DNA from: Allomuricauda sp.
GTDB lineage: Bacteria > Bacteroidota > Bacteroidia > Flavobacteriales > Flavobacteriaceae
Assembly: GCF_002699205.1 (NCBI RefSeq)
Contig: NZ_PABT01000014.1
Span: 248,001-312,000, forward strand
Direction: 5' to 3'
Length of the DNA stretch: 64,000 nt
The notes under the pieces were generated by a model. It ran no database searches, was not told where the DNA came from, and worked only from the letters and a program-made list of their open reading frames with translations. Of the stretch, positions 44,343 to 53,091 are shown piece after piece. The position numbers and the translations under genes were made by a program. Numbering within the stretch: position 1 is the first letter of the stretch; each line of letters opens with the position of its first letter.

Positions 44343-44900
44343 ATGAAGTTTTTAAAATTAAGTTGTACTGTATTGTTAGCTACGGCAATGGTTGTGGTCT
44401 CGTGCTCTGGTGAAGATGGTGAACAAGGATTACAGGGGTTACAAGGAATTCCTGGAACCAATGGTCTAAATGGAAATGCCAATGTACTACGTTATGATAT
44501 AGCGATACCCAATAGTTTTCATGGACCTGACTTTAATTTTAATATTCCCATAGATCCACAAGAACTGCCCAACTATGTTATTTTTATGTATTTAATAAGA
44601 AAAGTCAATGGTTTAGTAGCTGTTTTTCCAATTCCAGGGACAATCGCAAATGACGATTATGGTACTTATTATTACGTTGAGAGTACAGGAGATGCGACTT
44701 TGGTTATATATAATCTTTCTGATGATTCACCAGAAGATTCGTTAGCGCCTGGAACATATGATTCTGTAAGAATAATTGCGATAGAAAGTATGAATGGATC
44801 AAAGAGTAGCCATGAAAGCCTTAAAGCAGAACTAAAAGCAGCAGGAGTGGACACCAACGATTACTATGCTGTGGCGGAATATTTTGGCTTGAATGATTAA
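44343..44900 (+). CDS. Lipoprotein with short collagen-like Gly-x-y repeat
   Basis: A 185-residue protein; start at ATG 44343 gives a lipoprotein signal (VVVSC, Cys21). Immediately after the cysteine is a run of Gly-x-y triplets (GEDGEQGLQGLQGIPGTNGL), about seven repeats with one IPG/TNG pair, of collagen-like type. The rest (about 48-185) has no known fold and is probably a globular surface domain; FHGPDFNFNIP, YYVESTGDATLVIYNLS and HESLKAELKAAGV are recognisable parts of small exported proteins seen in flavobacteria. The repeat probably forms a spacer or trimerising stalk. Confidence 0.75.
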   Translation: MKFLKLSCTVLLATAMVVVSCSGEDGEQGLQGLQGIPGTNGLNGNANVLRYDIAIPNSFHGPDFNFNIPIDPQELPNYVIFMYLIRKVNGLVAVFPIPGTIANDDYGTYYYVESTGDATLVIYNLSDDSPEDSLAPGTYDSVRIIAIESMNGSKSSHESLKAELKAAGVDTNDYYAVAEYFGLND

Positions 44901-44946
44901 GTAAACGATTTTTCCCCCTTGGGGCACATAACCAATGTTGAGAAAG

Positions 44947-44970
44947 CTGGGCGCAAGCCCAGTTTTTTTT
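44947..44970 (+). terminator. Terminator after the collagen-like lipoprotein gene
   Basis: Stem CTGGGC-GCAA-GCCCAG with a GNRA-type loop followed by eight T. A classic intrinsic terminator, 46 nt after the stop codon. Confidence 0.92.
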
Positions 44971-45055
44971 ATGGGTGATGGTTACATGTTTTTTACCGCT
45001 GTTTTATCACTATATAAATAGGAAATAATCCATATATTTGGAATAAATCCTATAC

Positions 45056-46129
45056 ATGTCATCCGAAAAATATATAAAAGGAAGGGGAGCACAGAAAAAC
45101 ACAAACAATCGGTTTTTGCAGCATGACTTTGAAATGCGGGATGATTTTTTGGAATTTTGCCGATTGGAAGGAGAAGAAGCGGAAAGCAACAAAACAAGAT
45201 ACATTCCTATTTTTCCGAAGACCATTGTGAACAAAGTGGATAGCCCGGATGTGGGGATGATGTTTTCCATGAACCCATATCAAGGTTGCGAACATGGTTG
45301 TATCTATTGCTATGCCAGAAACACACACGAGTATTGGGGCTATAGTGCAGGTCTGGATTTTGAACGAAGGATATTAGTGAAGAAATCGGCTCCTGAGCTT
45401 CTTGAAGCTAAAATAAAACACAAAAAGTGGAAAGCGCAGACAATCGTATTGTCCGGCAATACGGATTGCTACCAACCCGCTGAACAGAAGTTTGAAATAA
45501 CCCGAAAATGCCTTGAAGCATTTTTAAAGTATCGCCATCCCGTAGGCATCATCACAAAAAACGCTTTGGTTTTACGGGACTTGGATATCCTAAAGCAATT
45601 GAACAAGCATCAGTTGGTAGGGGTGAACGTTTCAGTAACATCATTATCAGAAAAAACCAGACGAAAGTTGGAACCCAGAACAGCATCAATCCAAAAAAGA
45701 TTGAAAACTATTCAAGTATTATCCGATAACAACATCCCTGTCAATGCGATGTTGGCCCCAATGATACCTGGAATAAACACACATGAATTATTGCCAATGG
45801 CGAAGGCTGTTGCCGACCATGGAGCCCTTTCCTTTGGGTTAACGGTGGTAAGGTTAAATGGGGCAATAGGTCAAATATTTTCTGATTGGATAAAAAAAGC
45901 CATGCCAGATAGAGCCGATAAAGTACTGCATCAAATCCAAGATTGCCATGGAGGAACTGTTAACGATAGCCGTTTTGGGACAAGGTCACGTGGGGAGGGA
46001 AAGATAGCTGAACAAATCCATGAAATGGCGAATTTGGCCAAACGTCGTTATTTTAATGGAAGAACCTTTCCAAAATTGAACATGGAACTTCATGAGCAAT
46101 ACAAAGATGGGCAAATGAAATTGTTTTAA
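45056..46129 (+). CDS. PA0069-family radical SAM protein (SplB-like)
   Basis: A 357-residue protein with the SAM [4Fe-4S] motif CxxxCxxC at Cys78, Cys82, Cys85 (GCEHGCIYCYARNTHEYWG). NPYQGCEHGCIYCYAR is the signature of the PA0069/SplB-related family (spore photoproduct lyase-like), also found next to Rv2578c-type proteins. The presence of VGVNVSVTSLSEKTRRKLEP and the C-terminal RRYFNGRTFPKLN are family-typical. DNA-lesion repair or an unknown modification are possible; the substrate is not defined. Stands alone between terminator and REP-like cluster. Confidence 0.9.
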   Translation: MSSEKYIKGRGAQKNTNNRFLQHDFEMRDDFLEFCRLEGEEAESNKTRYIPIFPKTIVNKVDSPDVGMMFSMNPYQGCEHGCIYCYARNTHEYWGYSAGLDFERRILVKKSAPELLEAKIKHKKWKAQTIVLSGNTDCYQPAEQKFEITRKCLEAFLKYRHPVGIITKNALVLRDLDILKQLNKHQLVGVNVSVTSLSEKTRRKLEPRTASIQKRLKTIQVLSDNNIPVNAMLAPMIPGINTHELLPMAKAVADHGALSFGLTVVRLNGAIGQIFSDWIKKAMPDRADKVLHQIQDCHGGTVNDSRFGTRSRGEGKIAEQIHEMANLAKRRYFNGRTFPKLNMELHEQYKDGQMKLF

Positions 46130-46170
46130 TTAATGAACAATAAACAATGTCCAATTAGCAATACAAATTT

Positions 46171-46258
46171 GTCATTTCGATATAAGGAATAACGTGACGA
46201 TTGATAAATCTATTCTACCTGAGATTTCTCTCGCGCTCTACGTTCGGTTCGAAATGAC
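46171..46258. repeat. REP-like palindromic unit with perfect 10-bp ends
   Basis: Ends are exact inverted repeats, GTCATTTCGA (46171-46180) and TCGAAATGAC (46249-46258). It is the same kind of unit as 23870-23966. The interior includes TGAGATTTCTCTCGCGCTC. Confidence 0.75.
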
Positions 46259-46312
46259 ATGCAAAATTCAATTGAAATCCCATCTTAGAAACGAAATCCA
46301 TGGTTTTATGGG

Positions 46313-46333
46313 ATGCTGAAACAAGTTCAGCAT
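46313..46333. repeat. Short palindrome ATGCTGAA-ACAAG-TTCAGCAT
   Basis: 8-bp perfect arms with a 5-nt loop; ATGCTGAAACAAGTTCAGCA is a very common dispersed motif in flavobacteria (as I recall). Flanked by the REP-like units. Confidence 0.6.
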
Positions 46334-46386
46334 GACGCTACTTTCTGCTTTGTATATGATAGGGATAAGAACGATAATTTATGGGG

Positions 46387-46412
46387 CCATTTCGATATGA
46401 GAAACGAAGTGA
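46387..46412. repeat. Partial copy of the REP-like unit
   Basis: CATTTCGATATGAGAAACGA continuing to AGTGAC is similar to the left half of the unit at 46171 (CATTTCGATATAAGGAATAA, CGTGAC). No right arm; a degenerate remnant. Confidence 0.5.
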
Positions 46413-46475
46413 CAAAGAATTTATCTGTGGATTTGTTGGATAGTATAGTAATTAATCAAGTAAGGATACAAAATA

Positions 46476-46500
46476 AAAATGGCCCAAAACGGGCCATTTT
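46476..46500 (-). terminator. Terminator after the second Gfo/Idh gene
   Basis: Stem AAAATGGCCC/GGGCCATTTT (10 bp) with loop AAAAC; in the minus-strand RNA it is followed by a T-rich tail. It ends the reverse-strand gene at 46521. Confidence 0.9.
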
Positions 46501-46520
46501 CTTTATAATAATCTAGTGAA

Positions 46521-47945
46521 TTATTTCAATTCCCAACCTTTGCGATACTCACGGGTTACCCATTCGTTGGCTTTGTCATAATTGGTGATTTTCATGTTCT
46601 CACCATCCCATTTTAGCTTTCTTCTTCCGGGAGAATTGTATGGGTTCCAATCCGTTGGTTTTTTACCAGGTTGCAACTCTTTGTATTGATATGCTTTAAC
46701 GGCCAAATTACCCATCAAGACTGTTTCGGTCAATTTACCAGCTTTTTCAAAATTCGAAGATGTTGGTGTGCCTTTTTGGCAACCATCCACAAAGTTGGCT
46801 ATATGTCCGTCCATTCCACCGGGTACCCTTGGATATTTTGGAGCGGGGGCTTTATAAAGATCCATCATTTCGGAGGGCAATAGACGCGCGTTTCGGGAAT
46901 AGGTATCACACACCAATATTCCTTTGTCACCGTAAATTACCGTTCCCCCACCGGTATCCCCAATGGTCTCTCCATCTTTTAATTCATCTGGCAGGTTTGG
47001 TTTTATTCCACCATCATACCAGTTTAGGGCAATTTCACCATGTTCTTCATGGTCAAACTTTAAGTGGATTTTGGAAGAAGGAGGACAAGAATGGCTATAA
47101 TCGGCCTCTACAAAATCATCTACCCAAACCGTGGTACAGCTAGCTTCTGCCTCAACAGGATAACCAAGGTCTAAAACACTGAATGGTGTTTCCATAATAT
47201 GGCATCCCATATCACCTAGGGCTCCTGTTCCAAAGTCCCAGAACCCTCTCCACTTGAATGGAAGATAAGCATCGTTATAATCACGCATGGCGGCAGGTCC
47301 CAACCAGAGGTCCCAATCCAATTCTTTGGGGATGCGGTCTTTTTTAGTTGGCATTGGCACGCCTTGGGGCCATACAGGTCGGTTTGTCCAGCAGTCTATG
47401 GTGTGCACTTTGCCAATAATTCCGGATTCCACCCATTCACGGGCAATACGGCTATCATCACTGGAGGCACCTTGGTTCCCCATCTGGGTCACGATGCCAT
47501 TTTCCTTGGCGACCTGGGTCATTAACCTGGCCTCATAAATGTTATGGGTCAAAGGTTTTTCAACATAGGCGTGCTTTTTTTCACGCATAAAAGGAAGTGC
47601 AATGGTAGCATGTGTATGATCTGGTGTGGCCACCATAATGGCGTCGATATCATTTAAATGTGCATCAAAAACTTTTCGAAAGTCCTTAAATCGTTTTACA
47701 TCTGGAAATTGCTCATAAGTCTGTTGTGCACGACGGTCATCCACATCGCAGAACGCGACAAATTTTACACGACCTGTATCATTTAAACCGTTTATAACAC
47801 CGTTGCCTCTTCCTCCAACACCAAATGCACCTACATATAAGGTGTCACTTGGAGGTACATGGGTTTTGCCCAAAACATGGCTAGGAACAATTGAAAACGC
47901 AGCTGAAGCCGCCGCAGCATTTTTAATGAACTTTCTTCTTTGCAT
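46521..47945 (-). CDS. Gfo/Idh/MocA-family oxidoreductase, TAT-type signal
   Basis: A 474-residue protein starting at MQRRKFIKNAAAASAAFSIV, a twin-arginine signal peptide (QRRKF), so it should be exported folded. The Rossmann fold begins at LYVGAFGVGGRGNG; VAFCDVDDRR, VATPDHTHATIALPFMREKK and HAYVEKPLTH follow, with GDMGCHIMETPFSVL in the C-terminal domain. It differs from the protein at 30098-31522 in the C-terminal insert WVDDFVEADYSHSCPPSSKI. Probably a periplasmic sugar dehydrogenase. Single-gene unit; no DUF1080 partner beside it. The upstream in-frame ATG at 48005 was rejected because it would bury the twin-arginine motif. Confidence 0.9.
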   Translation of the reverse strand: MQRRKFIKNAAAASAAFSIVPSHVLGKTHVPPSDTLYVGAFGVGGRGNGVINGLNDTGRVKFVAFCDVDDRRAQQTYEQFPDVKRFKDFRKVFDAHLNDIDAIMVATPDHTHATIALPFMREKKHAYVEKPLTHNIYEARLMTQVAKENGIVTQMGNQGASSDDSRIAREWVESGIIGKVHTIDCWTNRPVWPQGVPMPTKKDRIPKELDWDLWLGPAAMRDYNDAYLPFKWRGFWDFGTGALGDMGCHIMETPFSVLDLGYPVEAEASCTTVWVDDFVEADYSHSCPPSSKIHLKFDHEEHGEIALNWYDGGIKPNLPDELKDGETIGDTGGGTVIYGDKGILVCDTYSRNARLLPSEMMDLYKAPAPKYPRVPGGMDGHIANFVDGCQKGTPTSSNFEKAGKLTETVLMGNLAVKAYQYKELQPGKKPTDWNPYNSPGRRKLKWDGENMKITNYDKANEWVTREYRKGWELK

Positions 47946-48192
47946 TTTGTCTGGTTTGATTTTATGTGAGTCCCAAGATACAAAAAAGGCTAGGAGAATT
48001 TCCATTGGTCACAGACTCAAATTTCATTATATCCAAAACTTTTTGGACTATTAAGACAAAATGCCACAAAGTTGCCTTATGAGGTGGTTTTAATTAAAAA
48101 GACGGGTAAATACGTTAAATTATTTATAACGAGCATCTAAATGGGGATATGAAACGTAAATGAGGAAACCTACCGAAAGAACAACTAAGAAA

Positions 48193-49611
48193 ATGGAGAA
48201 CACATTATCTGATCAGAAAGAAAAAGAAACGGTTAAAGAAAAGGCCAGTTTTTTGAACCGTATAAAACATTTTTTTGAAACTGCAGATGCATGGGGTGTC
48301 TTTGTGATGGGAAGCACCTTTGTTCTAATGTTGGGAGCATTAAATTTAATCGTTGTACTGCAGAATGATTTTGAGCAGTTCAATTTAGAGAGGATGACAA
48401 CAATGTTGGGATCCACTTTCATGTACATTGCCGGAGGATTGTTTTTGTTCAAGGCGATGTTCTTCATCTACACCGTGTACAATTACTTTAGATATCGCCC
48501 GATTGCCTCGGTCTCTGATGAGGAACTTCCTACATGTACGGTTATTGTTCCGGCCTATAATGAAGGGAAACAAGTGTACCACACCCTGATAAGTTTGTCC
48601 GAAAGTGATTTTCCAAAAGATAAATTGCAACTGATCGCCATAGATGATGGAAGCCAAGATGATACATGGAGGTGGATTCAGGAAGCCAAGAAAGAATTAG
48701 GGGATTGCGTGTCCATCTACAAGCAGCCCAAAAACAAAGGGAAACGTCATGCCCTTTACCGAGGGTTTAACGAAGGGAATGGAGAAATTTTCGTTACCGT
48801 TGACAGTGATTCCATAGTGGACAAGGATACCCTTCGGAACTTGGTCAGCCCCTTTGTTACCAATAAAGAATGTGGTGCGGTGGCCGGAAACATACGAGTA
48901 CTGAACAATGAAAAGGAGCTTTTGCCCAAAATGCTGGACGTTAGTTTTGTGCTAAGTTTTGAATTTGTACGATCTGCGGAAAGTAGTTTAAAGTCAGTTT
49001 TGTGTACCCCAGGTGCTTTGGCAGCATACAGAAGCGAAGCGGTCTATGCCTGTTTGCCTGCCTGGATCAACCAAACATTTATGGGGAAACCATCGGATAT
49101 TGGGGAGGATAGGGCCATGACCAATATGATTTTGAAGCAAGGCTACCATGTATTGTTCCAAAGAAATGCATACGCCTACACCAATGTCCCCGAGAAATAT
49201 AAAGGACTGTACAAAATGTTCATACGTTGGGGCAGGAGCAATGTACGGGAGAACATAGAAATGTCTAAATACGTATTCAAAAATTTTAGAAAGGGCCCAA
49301 AAACAGGAACAAGGCTATTGTTCGTAAGCCAGTTCTTAAAAATAATAATGAGTTATCCATTTTTGGTTTTCATGATTTTCTTTGTGATCACACATCCATT
49401 GTTGTTTTTAAGTTCAACTCTGGTGAGCATATTGGTACTGACAACATTCCCTGTAATATTTTATGCCAAACGTTACAATCTTACCGAATCCTTTTGGGCG
49501 TACTCCTATAGCATATTATATACATTTGGACTATTTTGGATTACTCCCTACGCCATTGCGACAGCCAATAGAAGAGGTTGGCTGACAAGAGGCTTGCCAA
49601 AGAAAAGATAG
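48193..49611 (+). CDS. Membrane-bound processive GT2 glycosyltransferase (hyaluronan/chitin/NodC-like)
   Basis: A 472-residue inner-membrane glycosyltransferase. Start at ATG 48193 (MENTLSDQKEKE); a 48160 ATG adds eleven residues. There are two N-terminal helices (about 32-88), a GT-A domain (PTCTVIVPAYNEGKQVYHTL, IDDGSQDDTW, VTVDSDSIVD, DIGEDRAMTNMI), the product-binding motif RWGRSN, and two or three C-terminal helices. This architecture is shared by hyaluronan synthase, chitin synthase and NodC, which polymerise and export a sugar chain. The nucleotide-sugar dehydrogenase 170 nt downstream probably supplies its uronic acid donor. Confidence 0.92.
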   Translation: MENTLSDQKEKETVKEKASFLNRIKHFFETADAWGVFVMGSTFVLMLGALNLIVVLQNDFEQFNLERMTTMLGSTFMYIAGGLFLFKAMFFIYTVYNYFRYRPIASVSDEELPTCTVIVPAYNEGKQVYHTLISLSESDFPKDKLQLIAIDDGSQDDTWRWIQEAKKELGDCVSIYKQPKNKGKRHALYRGFNEGNGEIFVTVDSDSIVDKDTLRNLVSPFVTNKECGAVAGNIRVLNNEKELLPKMLDVSFVLSFEFVRSAESSLKSVLCTPGALAAYRSEAVYACLPAWINQTFMGKPSDIGEDRAMTNMILKQGYHVLFQRNAYAYTNVPEKYKGLYKMFIRWGRSNVRENIEMSKYVFKNFRKGPKTGTRLLFVSQFLKIIMSYPFLVFMIFFVITHPLLFLSSTLVSILVLTTFPVIFYAKRYNLTESFWAYSYSILYTFGLFWITPYAIATANRRGWLTRGLPKKR

Positions 49612-49784
49612 CCGGGCCAAACAAAGACATAACAATACTTATATCATTCAGATATAAAAAGGAAATATTGGACAATCATCCAATACCTGCTTGTCATTCA
49701 CTTGGGGGGACAGGATAATTTCCATCTGAACCAAGCTGTAGTTGCAGAGTTATCAATAACCGTAATGAGTTTTAGAACAATAAA

Positions 49785-51056
49785 ATGAGTGATTTAAAAA
49801 ATAAAAAATTAGCAATCATAGGTCTTGGGTATGTAGGCATTCCTTTGGCCGTTGAATTTGTAAAAAATGGTTTTAAGGTCATTGGGTTTGATATAAATCA
49901 CACTAAAATAGAAGATTTAAAAAAAGGAATAGATTCAACCGGTGAGGTAGCCAGTGAGGACATACCTGCCATGAAAAATATTCAATTCACCGATAATGAA
50001 AGTGACTTGAAAAGTGCTGATATTTATATAGTGACCGTACCAACACCCATAGACAGTTCTAAACAGCCCAACTTAAAACCAATTCTTGACGCCAGTAAAA
50101 TGGTCGCCCAAAATTTAAGTAAGGGAAATATTGTCATTTATGAATCAACAGTATATCCCGGTTGTACCGAAGAAGATTGTGTGCCGGTCTTGGAGCAATA
50201 CAGTGGAATGGTTTTTAATGAGGATTTTTATTGCGGATATTCCCCTGAAAGAATTAATCCGGGCGATAAAGTCAGACGAGTCCATAACATTGTAAAGGTC
50301 ACTTCGGGCAGCACCCCTGAAATAGCGGATATAGTTGATGAACTCTATAACCAAATCGTTACCGTCGGCACGCATAAAGTTTCCAGTATAAAAGTTGCGG
50401 AAGCCTCTAAGATCATTGAGAATACCCAAAGGGACCTCAACATCTCGTTGGTCAACGAGTTTGCCCTTATTTTCGATAGATTGAACATAGATACCCAGGA
50501 AACTCTGGAAGCGGCAGGAACAAAATGGAATTTTTTACCATTCCGTCCTGGATTGGTAGGAGGCCATTGTATTAGTGTTGACCCCTATTATTTGACCCAT
50601 AAAGCGCAAAGTTTAGGCTATTACCCCGAAGTAATACTTTCCGGAAGGAGGATCAATGACAACATGGGTGTCTACATTGCCAATAGGGTAATAAAACTGA
50701 TGGTAAAAAATAACCTTACGGTGACCAGGTCAAGGATTTTAGTGCTGGGGATAACGTTCAAGGAGAACTGCCCAGATATTCGAAACTGCAGGGTGATAGA
50801 TATGATTCGTGAGTTTAAAAACTTTGGTGTCGATTTGGATGTGTATGATCCGTGGGCAAATGTAGAAGAGGTATATGATGAATATGGACTTAGTCTTGCA
50901 CCAAAAGTGGGCAAAAATTACGATGCCATAATCTTGGCCGTGGGACACGATAAATTCAAAGAAATAAACCTTGGGGAAATCAAGGCAAGTTCAAAAACAG
51001 TGATATTTGATATAAAGAGCTTTTTCCCTAAACAAATGGTCACGGAGCGCTTATAA
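49785..51056 (+). CDS. UDP-HexNAc-type nucleotide-sugar dehydrogenase (WbpO/TviB/WecC class)
   Basis: A 423-residue NAD-dependent enzyme performing the two-step oxidation of a C6 alcohol to a carboxylate. NAD site IIGLGYVGIPLAVEF (12-26). The active-site motif is VGGHCISVDPYYLTHKA with nucleophile Cys262. GGHC..DPYY is the pattern of UDP-GalNAc/UDP-ManNAc/UDP-GlcNAc dehydrogenases; UDP-glucose dehydrogenases instead have GGxCxxKD. The product is therefore likely a UDP-N-acetylhexosaminuronic acid for capsule or exopolysaccharide, with the GT2 gene next to it. STVYPGCTEED, GYSPERINPGD and KIIENTQRDLNI are other family segments. The substrate stereochemistry cannot be told. Confidence 0.93.
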   Translation: MSDLKNKKLAIIGLGYVGIPLAVEFVKNGFKVIGFDINHTKIEDLKKGIDSTGEVASEDIPAMKNIQFTDNESDLKSADIYIVTVPTPIDSSKQPNLKPILDASKMVAQNLSKGNIVIYESTVYPGCTEEDCVPVLEQYSGMVFNEDFYCGYSPERINPGDKVRRVHNIVKVTSGSTPEIADIVDELYNQIVTVGTHKVSSIKVAEASKIIENTQRDLNISLVNEFALIFDRLNIDTQETLEAAGTKWNFLPFRPGLVGGHCISVDPYYLTHKAQSLGYYPEVILSGRRINDNMGVYIANRVIKLMVKNNLTVTRSRILVLGITFKENCPDIRNCRVIDMIREFKNFGVDLDVYDPWANVEEVYDEYGLSLAPKVGKNYDAIILAVGHDKFKEINLGEIKASSKTVIFDIKSFFPKQMVTERL

Positions 51057-51077
51057 GAGCATGGGACCAATACCTTT

Positions 51078-51743
51078 TCACAGGGGTTGTTCAGCCCTCC
51101 ATTCTTTATAAAACTGATCAAGGTAAAGCAACATGAACTCATGTCGCTCTTCGGCAAGTTTGCGTCCAGTTGTTGTGTTCATTTTATCCTTGAGCAACAA
51201 TAACTTTTCGTAAAAATGGTTGATCGTGGGCGCCTTGGAAGTTTTATACTCCTCTTTGCTCATAGTAAGATTGGGAGGAACATCAGGGTTGTAAAGTTCC
51301 CTGTTCTTAAATCCCCCATAATTGAATGCACGGGCAATACCTACGGCGCCAATGGCATCCAAACGGTCAGCATCTTGCACTATTTGAAGCTCTTTGGAAG
51401 TAAAAGAATCTTTACTCTTGTCCAAACTATTTTTGAAGGACATGTGTTTGATGATGAGGACAACATGATCAATAACCTCCTCGTTCACAGCTTGCGATTC
51501 TAGGAACGTTCTAGCAATATCTGGCCCAATATTTTCATCACCGTTATGGAATTTTGGATCCGCAATATCGTGAAGAAGTGCAGCCAACTGAACGATCAAT
51601 GGGTCAGCCTGTTCATTTTTCAAGATTAATTTCGAAGTATTGAAAACACGTTCAATATGGAACCAATCATGGCCACCTTCGGCATTTTCCAGTTCTTGCT
51701 TGACAAAAGCAATGGTATTTTCTACCAAACGGTCTTTTTTCAT
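51078..51743 (-). CDS. HD-domain phosphohydrolase
   Basis: A 221-residue metal-dependent hydrolase. H...HD...D pattern: His29 (GGHDWFHIERV), His58-Asp59 (ALLHDIADPKFHNGD), and Asp in VQDADRLDAIGAVGIARAFNYGG. This is the COG1418/YedJ-like stand-alone HD family, for which small phosphate esters or nucleotides have been suggested as substrates. Overlaps the upstream acyltransferase gene by 4 nt (same strand), so co-transcribed. Function in detail unknown. Confidence 0.88.
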   Translation of the reverse strand: MKKDRLVENTIAFVKQELENAEGGHDWFHIERVFNTSKLILKNEQADPLIVQLAALLHDIADPKFHNGDENIGPDIARTFLESQAVNEEVIDHVVLIIKHMSFKNSLDKSKDSFTSKELQIVQDADRLDAIGAVGIARAFNYGGFKNRELYNPDVPPNLTMSKEEYKTSKAPTINHFYEKLLLLKDKMNTTTGRKLAEERHEFMLLYLDQFYKEWRAEQPL

Positions 51744-52477
51744 TGTTCAGTATTAACGCCCGAAACAATCTGTTTCTCAATTACTGAGATAAGTTCGTCG
51801 GCATTTCCTTTATTTTCCATCGGTGGATGAACTTCAAATGTTACATGGGAACCCAGTCCCATTGGAAATTTGCCATAGCGCAATAATTTCCAGGAATTAT
51901 TTATACTAATGGGCACGATCAATGCTGAAGGTGCATTTTTCATTAGCACCTTTAGCCCTGTGGTTCTAAATGGTTTTGGAACACCGGTTCGGCTCCGTGT
52001 GCCTTCAGGGAATATTACGGCGCTTCGGTTGTTCTCCTCAATATATTTGGCCAATTTTTGAAGTTCGGCAATGGATTGTTTGGGGTCTTTTCTATCAATC
52101 AAGGCTGACCCTCCATGTCTTAAATTGAAAGACACACTGGGAATGCCTTTCCCCAGTTCAATTTTGCTCACAAATTTGGGATGGTACTTTCGCATGTACC
52201 AAATTATTGGAGGAATGTCATACATGCTTTGGTGGTTGGTAACGATAATCAGGGGCCTGTCGGTAGGTATGTCTTGGTTGTTCTTGAACTTGTATCGTGT
52301 TCCCAAGATATTGGTACAGCGCATTATGAACCAATTTAGAATGGAAACGCTGCCCTTATGCGCATTATACCCGAACACGTTTAAGCAAACCCATTGAATA
52401 GGATGAAAAACAACCAGGACCAAACCAAAAAGAAGGAAGAAAATGATGGTCAGGGGGTATGACAGTAGTTTTTTCAC
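51740..52477 (-). CDS. plsC: 1-acyl-sn-glycerol-3-phosphate acyltransferase
   Basis: A 245-residue PlsC-family membrane acyltransferase. One N-terminal membrane helix (about 5-28), then the four catalytic blocks: NHQSMYD (His82, Asp87), GGSALIDRKD, FPEGTRSRTG and VPISINNSW. It transfers an acyl chain from acyl-ACP/CoA to lysophosphatidate to make phosphatidic acid. It is followed by the HD-hydrolase gene in a 4-nt overlap. A hairpin terminator of another gene lies just upstream, so it has its own promoter. Confidence 0.92.
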   Translation of the reverse strand: MKKLLSYPLTIIFFLLFGLVLVVFHPIQWVCLNVFGYNAHKGSVSILNWFIMRCTNILGTRYKFKNNQDIPTDRPLIIVTNHQSMYDIPPIIWYMRKYHPKFVSKIELGKGIPSVSFNLRHGGSALIDRKDPKQSIAELQKLAKYIEENNRSAVIFPEGTRSRTGVPKPFRTTGLKVLMKNAPSALIVPISINNSWKLLRYGKFPMGLGSHVTFEVHPPMENKGNADELISVIEKQIVSGVNTEQ

Positions 52478-52512
52478 TAATACATGTTTATTGGTTACCG
52501 TAAAAATAAAAA

Positions 52513-52532
52513 AACCACCCTTTAGGGCGGTT
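52513..52532 (-). terminator. Terminator of the bacilliredoxin gene
   Basis: On the minus strand the hairpin is AACCGCCC-TAAA-GGGTGGTT (8 bp, one G-T pair) followed by TTTTTTT. It lies 25 nt downstream of the gene at 52558. Confidence 0.85.
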
Positions 52533-52557
52533 CATTCAATATCTTATTTACTTGTTT

Positions 52558-52968
52558 TTAGCAAAACTCGTTATAAGCTTCCATCAAGTTTTCCGCAATA
52601 AGTTCAGCAGGTCTACCCTCTATGTGGTGTCTTTCGATCATATGGACCAATTCTCCATCCTTGAACAAAGCCATACTGGGCGATGAGGGAGGAAATGGCA
52701 CCATGTGTTTTCTGGCCGTTTCCACAGCTTCCATATCCACACCCGCAAAAACGGTAACCAAATTGTTCGGGATTTTGCTGTTTTGCAGACTCAGTTTGGC
52801 AGCTGGTCTCGCATTGGCGGCAGCACAACCACACACCGAATTTACCACTATTAAAGTGGTTCCGTCCTTTTTAAGGGCATTCTCAACAGCTTCACTTGTA
52901 TGTAGTTCTTCAAACCCGGCATTTGCCAAGTCTTCGCGCATAGGTTTCACCAATTCTTCTGGATACAT
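52558..52968 (-). CDS. BrxA/BrxB-family bacilliredoxin-like protein
   Basis: A 136-residue thioredoxin-fold protein starting at MYPEELVKPMRED, the family's usual N-terminus. The redox motif is Cys46-Gly-Cys48 in VNSVCGCAAANARPA, followed by PNNLVTVFAGVDMEAV and the SPSMALFKDGELVHMI segment. In Firmicutes such proteins (YphP/YqiW) remove bacillithiol from proteins; in Bacteroidota the thiol partner is less certain. Start at the ATG chosen over an in-frame one at 53034, which would add unrelated residues. Confidence 0.9.
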   Translation of the reverse strand: MYPEELVKPMREDLANAGFEELHTSEAVENALKKDGTTLIVVNSVCGCAAANARPAAKLSLQNSKIPNNLVTVFAGVDMEAVETARKHMVPFPPSSPSMALFKDGELVHMIERHHIEGRPAELIAENLMEAYNEFC

Positions 52969-53045
52969 AGACTTCTTTTTTATTAGAACTACAAAGATAC
53001 GGTATTGCTGGCTTTTTTTCATCACCCTTAACATTGCTTAAAGCT

Positions 53046-53073
53046 TTGTTTACCTTGCAAACCCTTATATTTG
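53046..53073 (+). promoter_or_regulatory. Bacteroidota-type promoter of the TerB-DnaJ gene
   Basis: TTG (53046-53048), 17 nt, then TATATTTG (53066-53073): an exact match to the TTG-N17-23-TAnnTTTG pattern. The predicted transcription start is about 53080 and the ATG is at 53092. Strongest promoter-like match found in the window. Confidence 0.65.
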
Positions 53074-53091
53074 GGGTTTAAATTTTGTAGC

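Larger units (their letters stand above)
46130..46520. other. Intergenic region with REP-like repeats and a terminator, no genes
   Basis: About 390 nt with no credible gene. It contains an REP-like palindrome (46171-46258), a short AAGTTCAG palindrome (46313-46333), a partial third repeat (46387-46412) resembling the left half of the first, and a terminator (46476-46500). A small open frame at 46313-46516 merely spans these. Confidence 0.6.

Noticed and set aside
46313..46516. Small ORF over the REP-like region
   Set aside because: It is made of the palindromes and terminator stem and encodes no plausible protein (the reading is chance).
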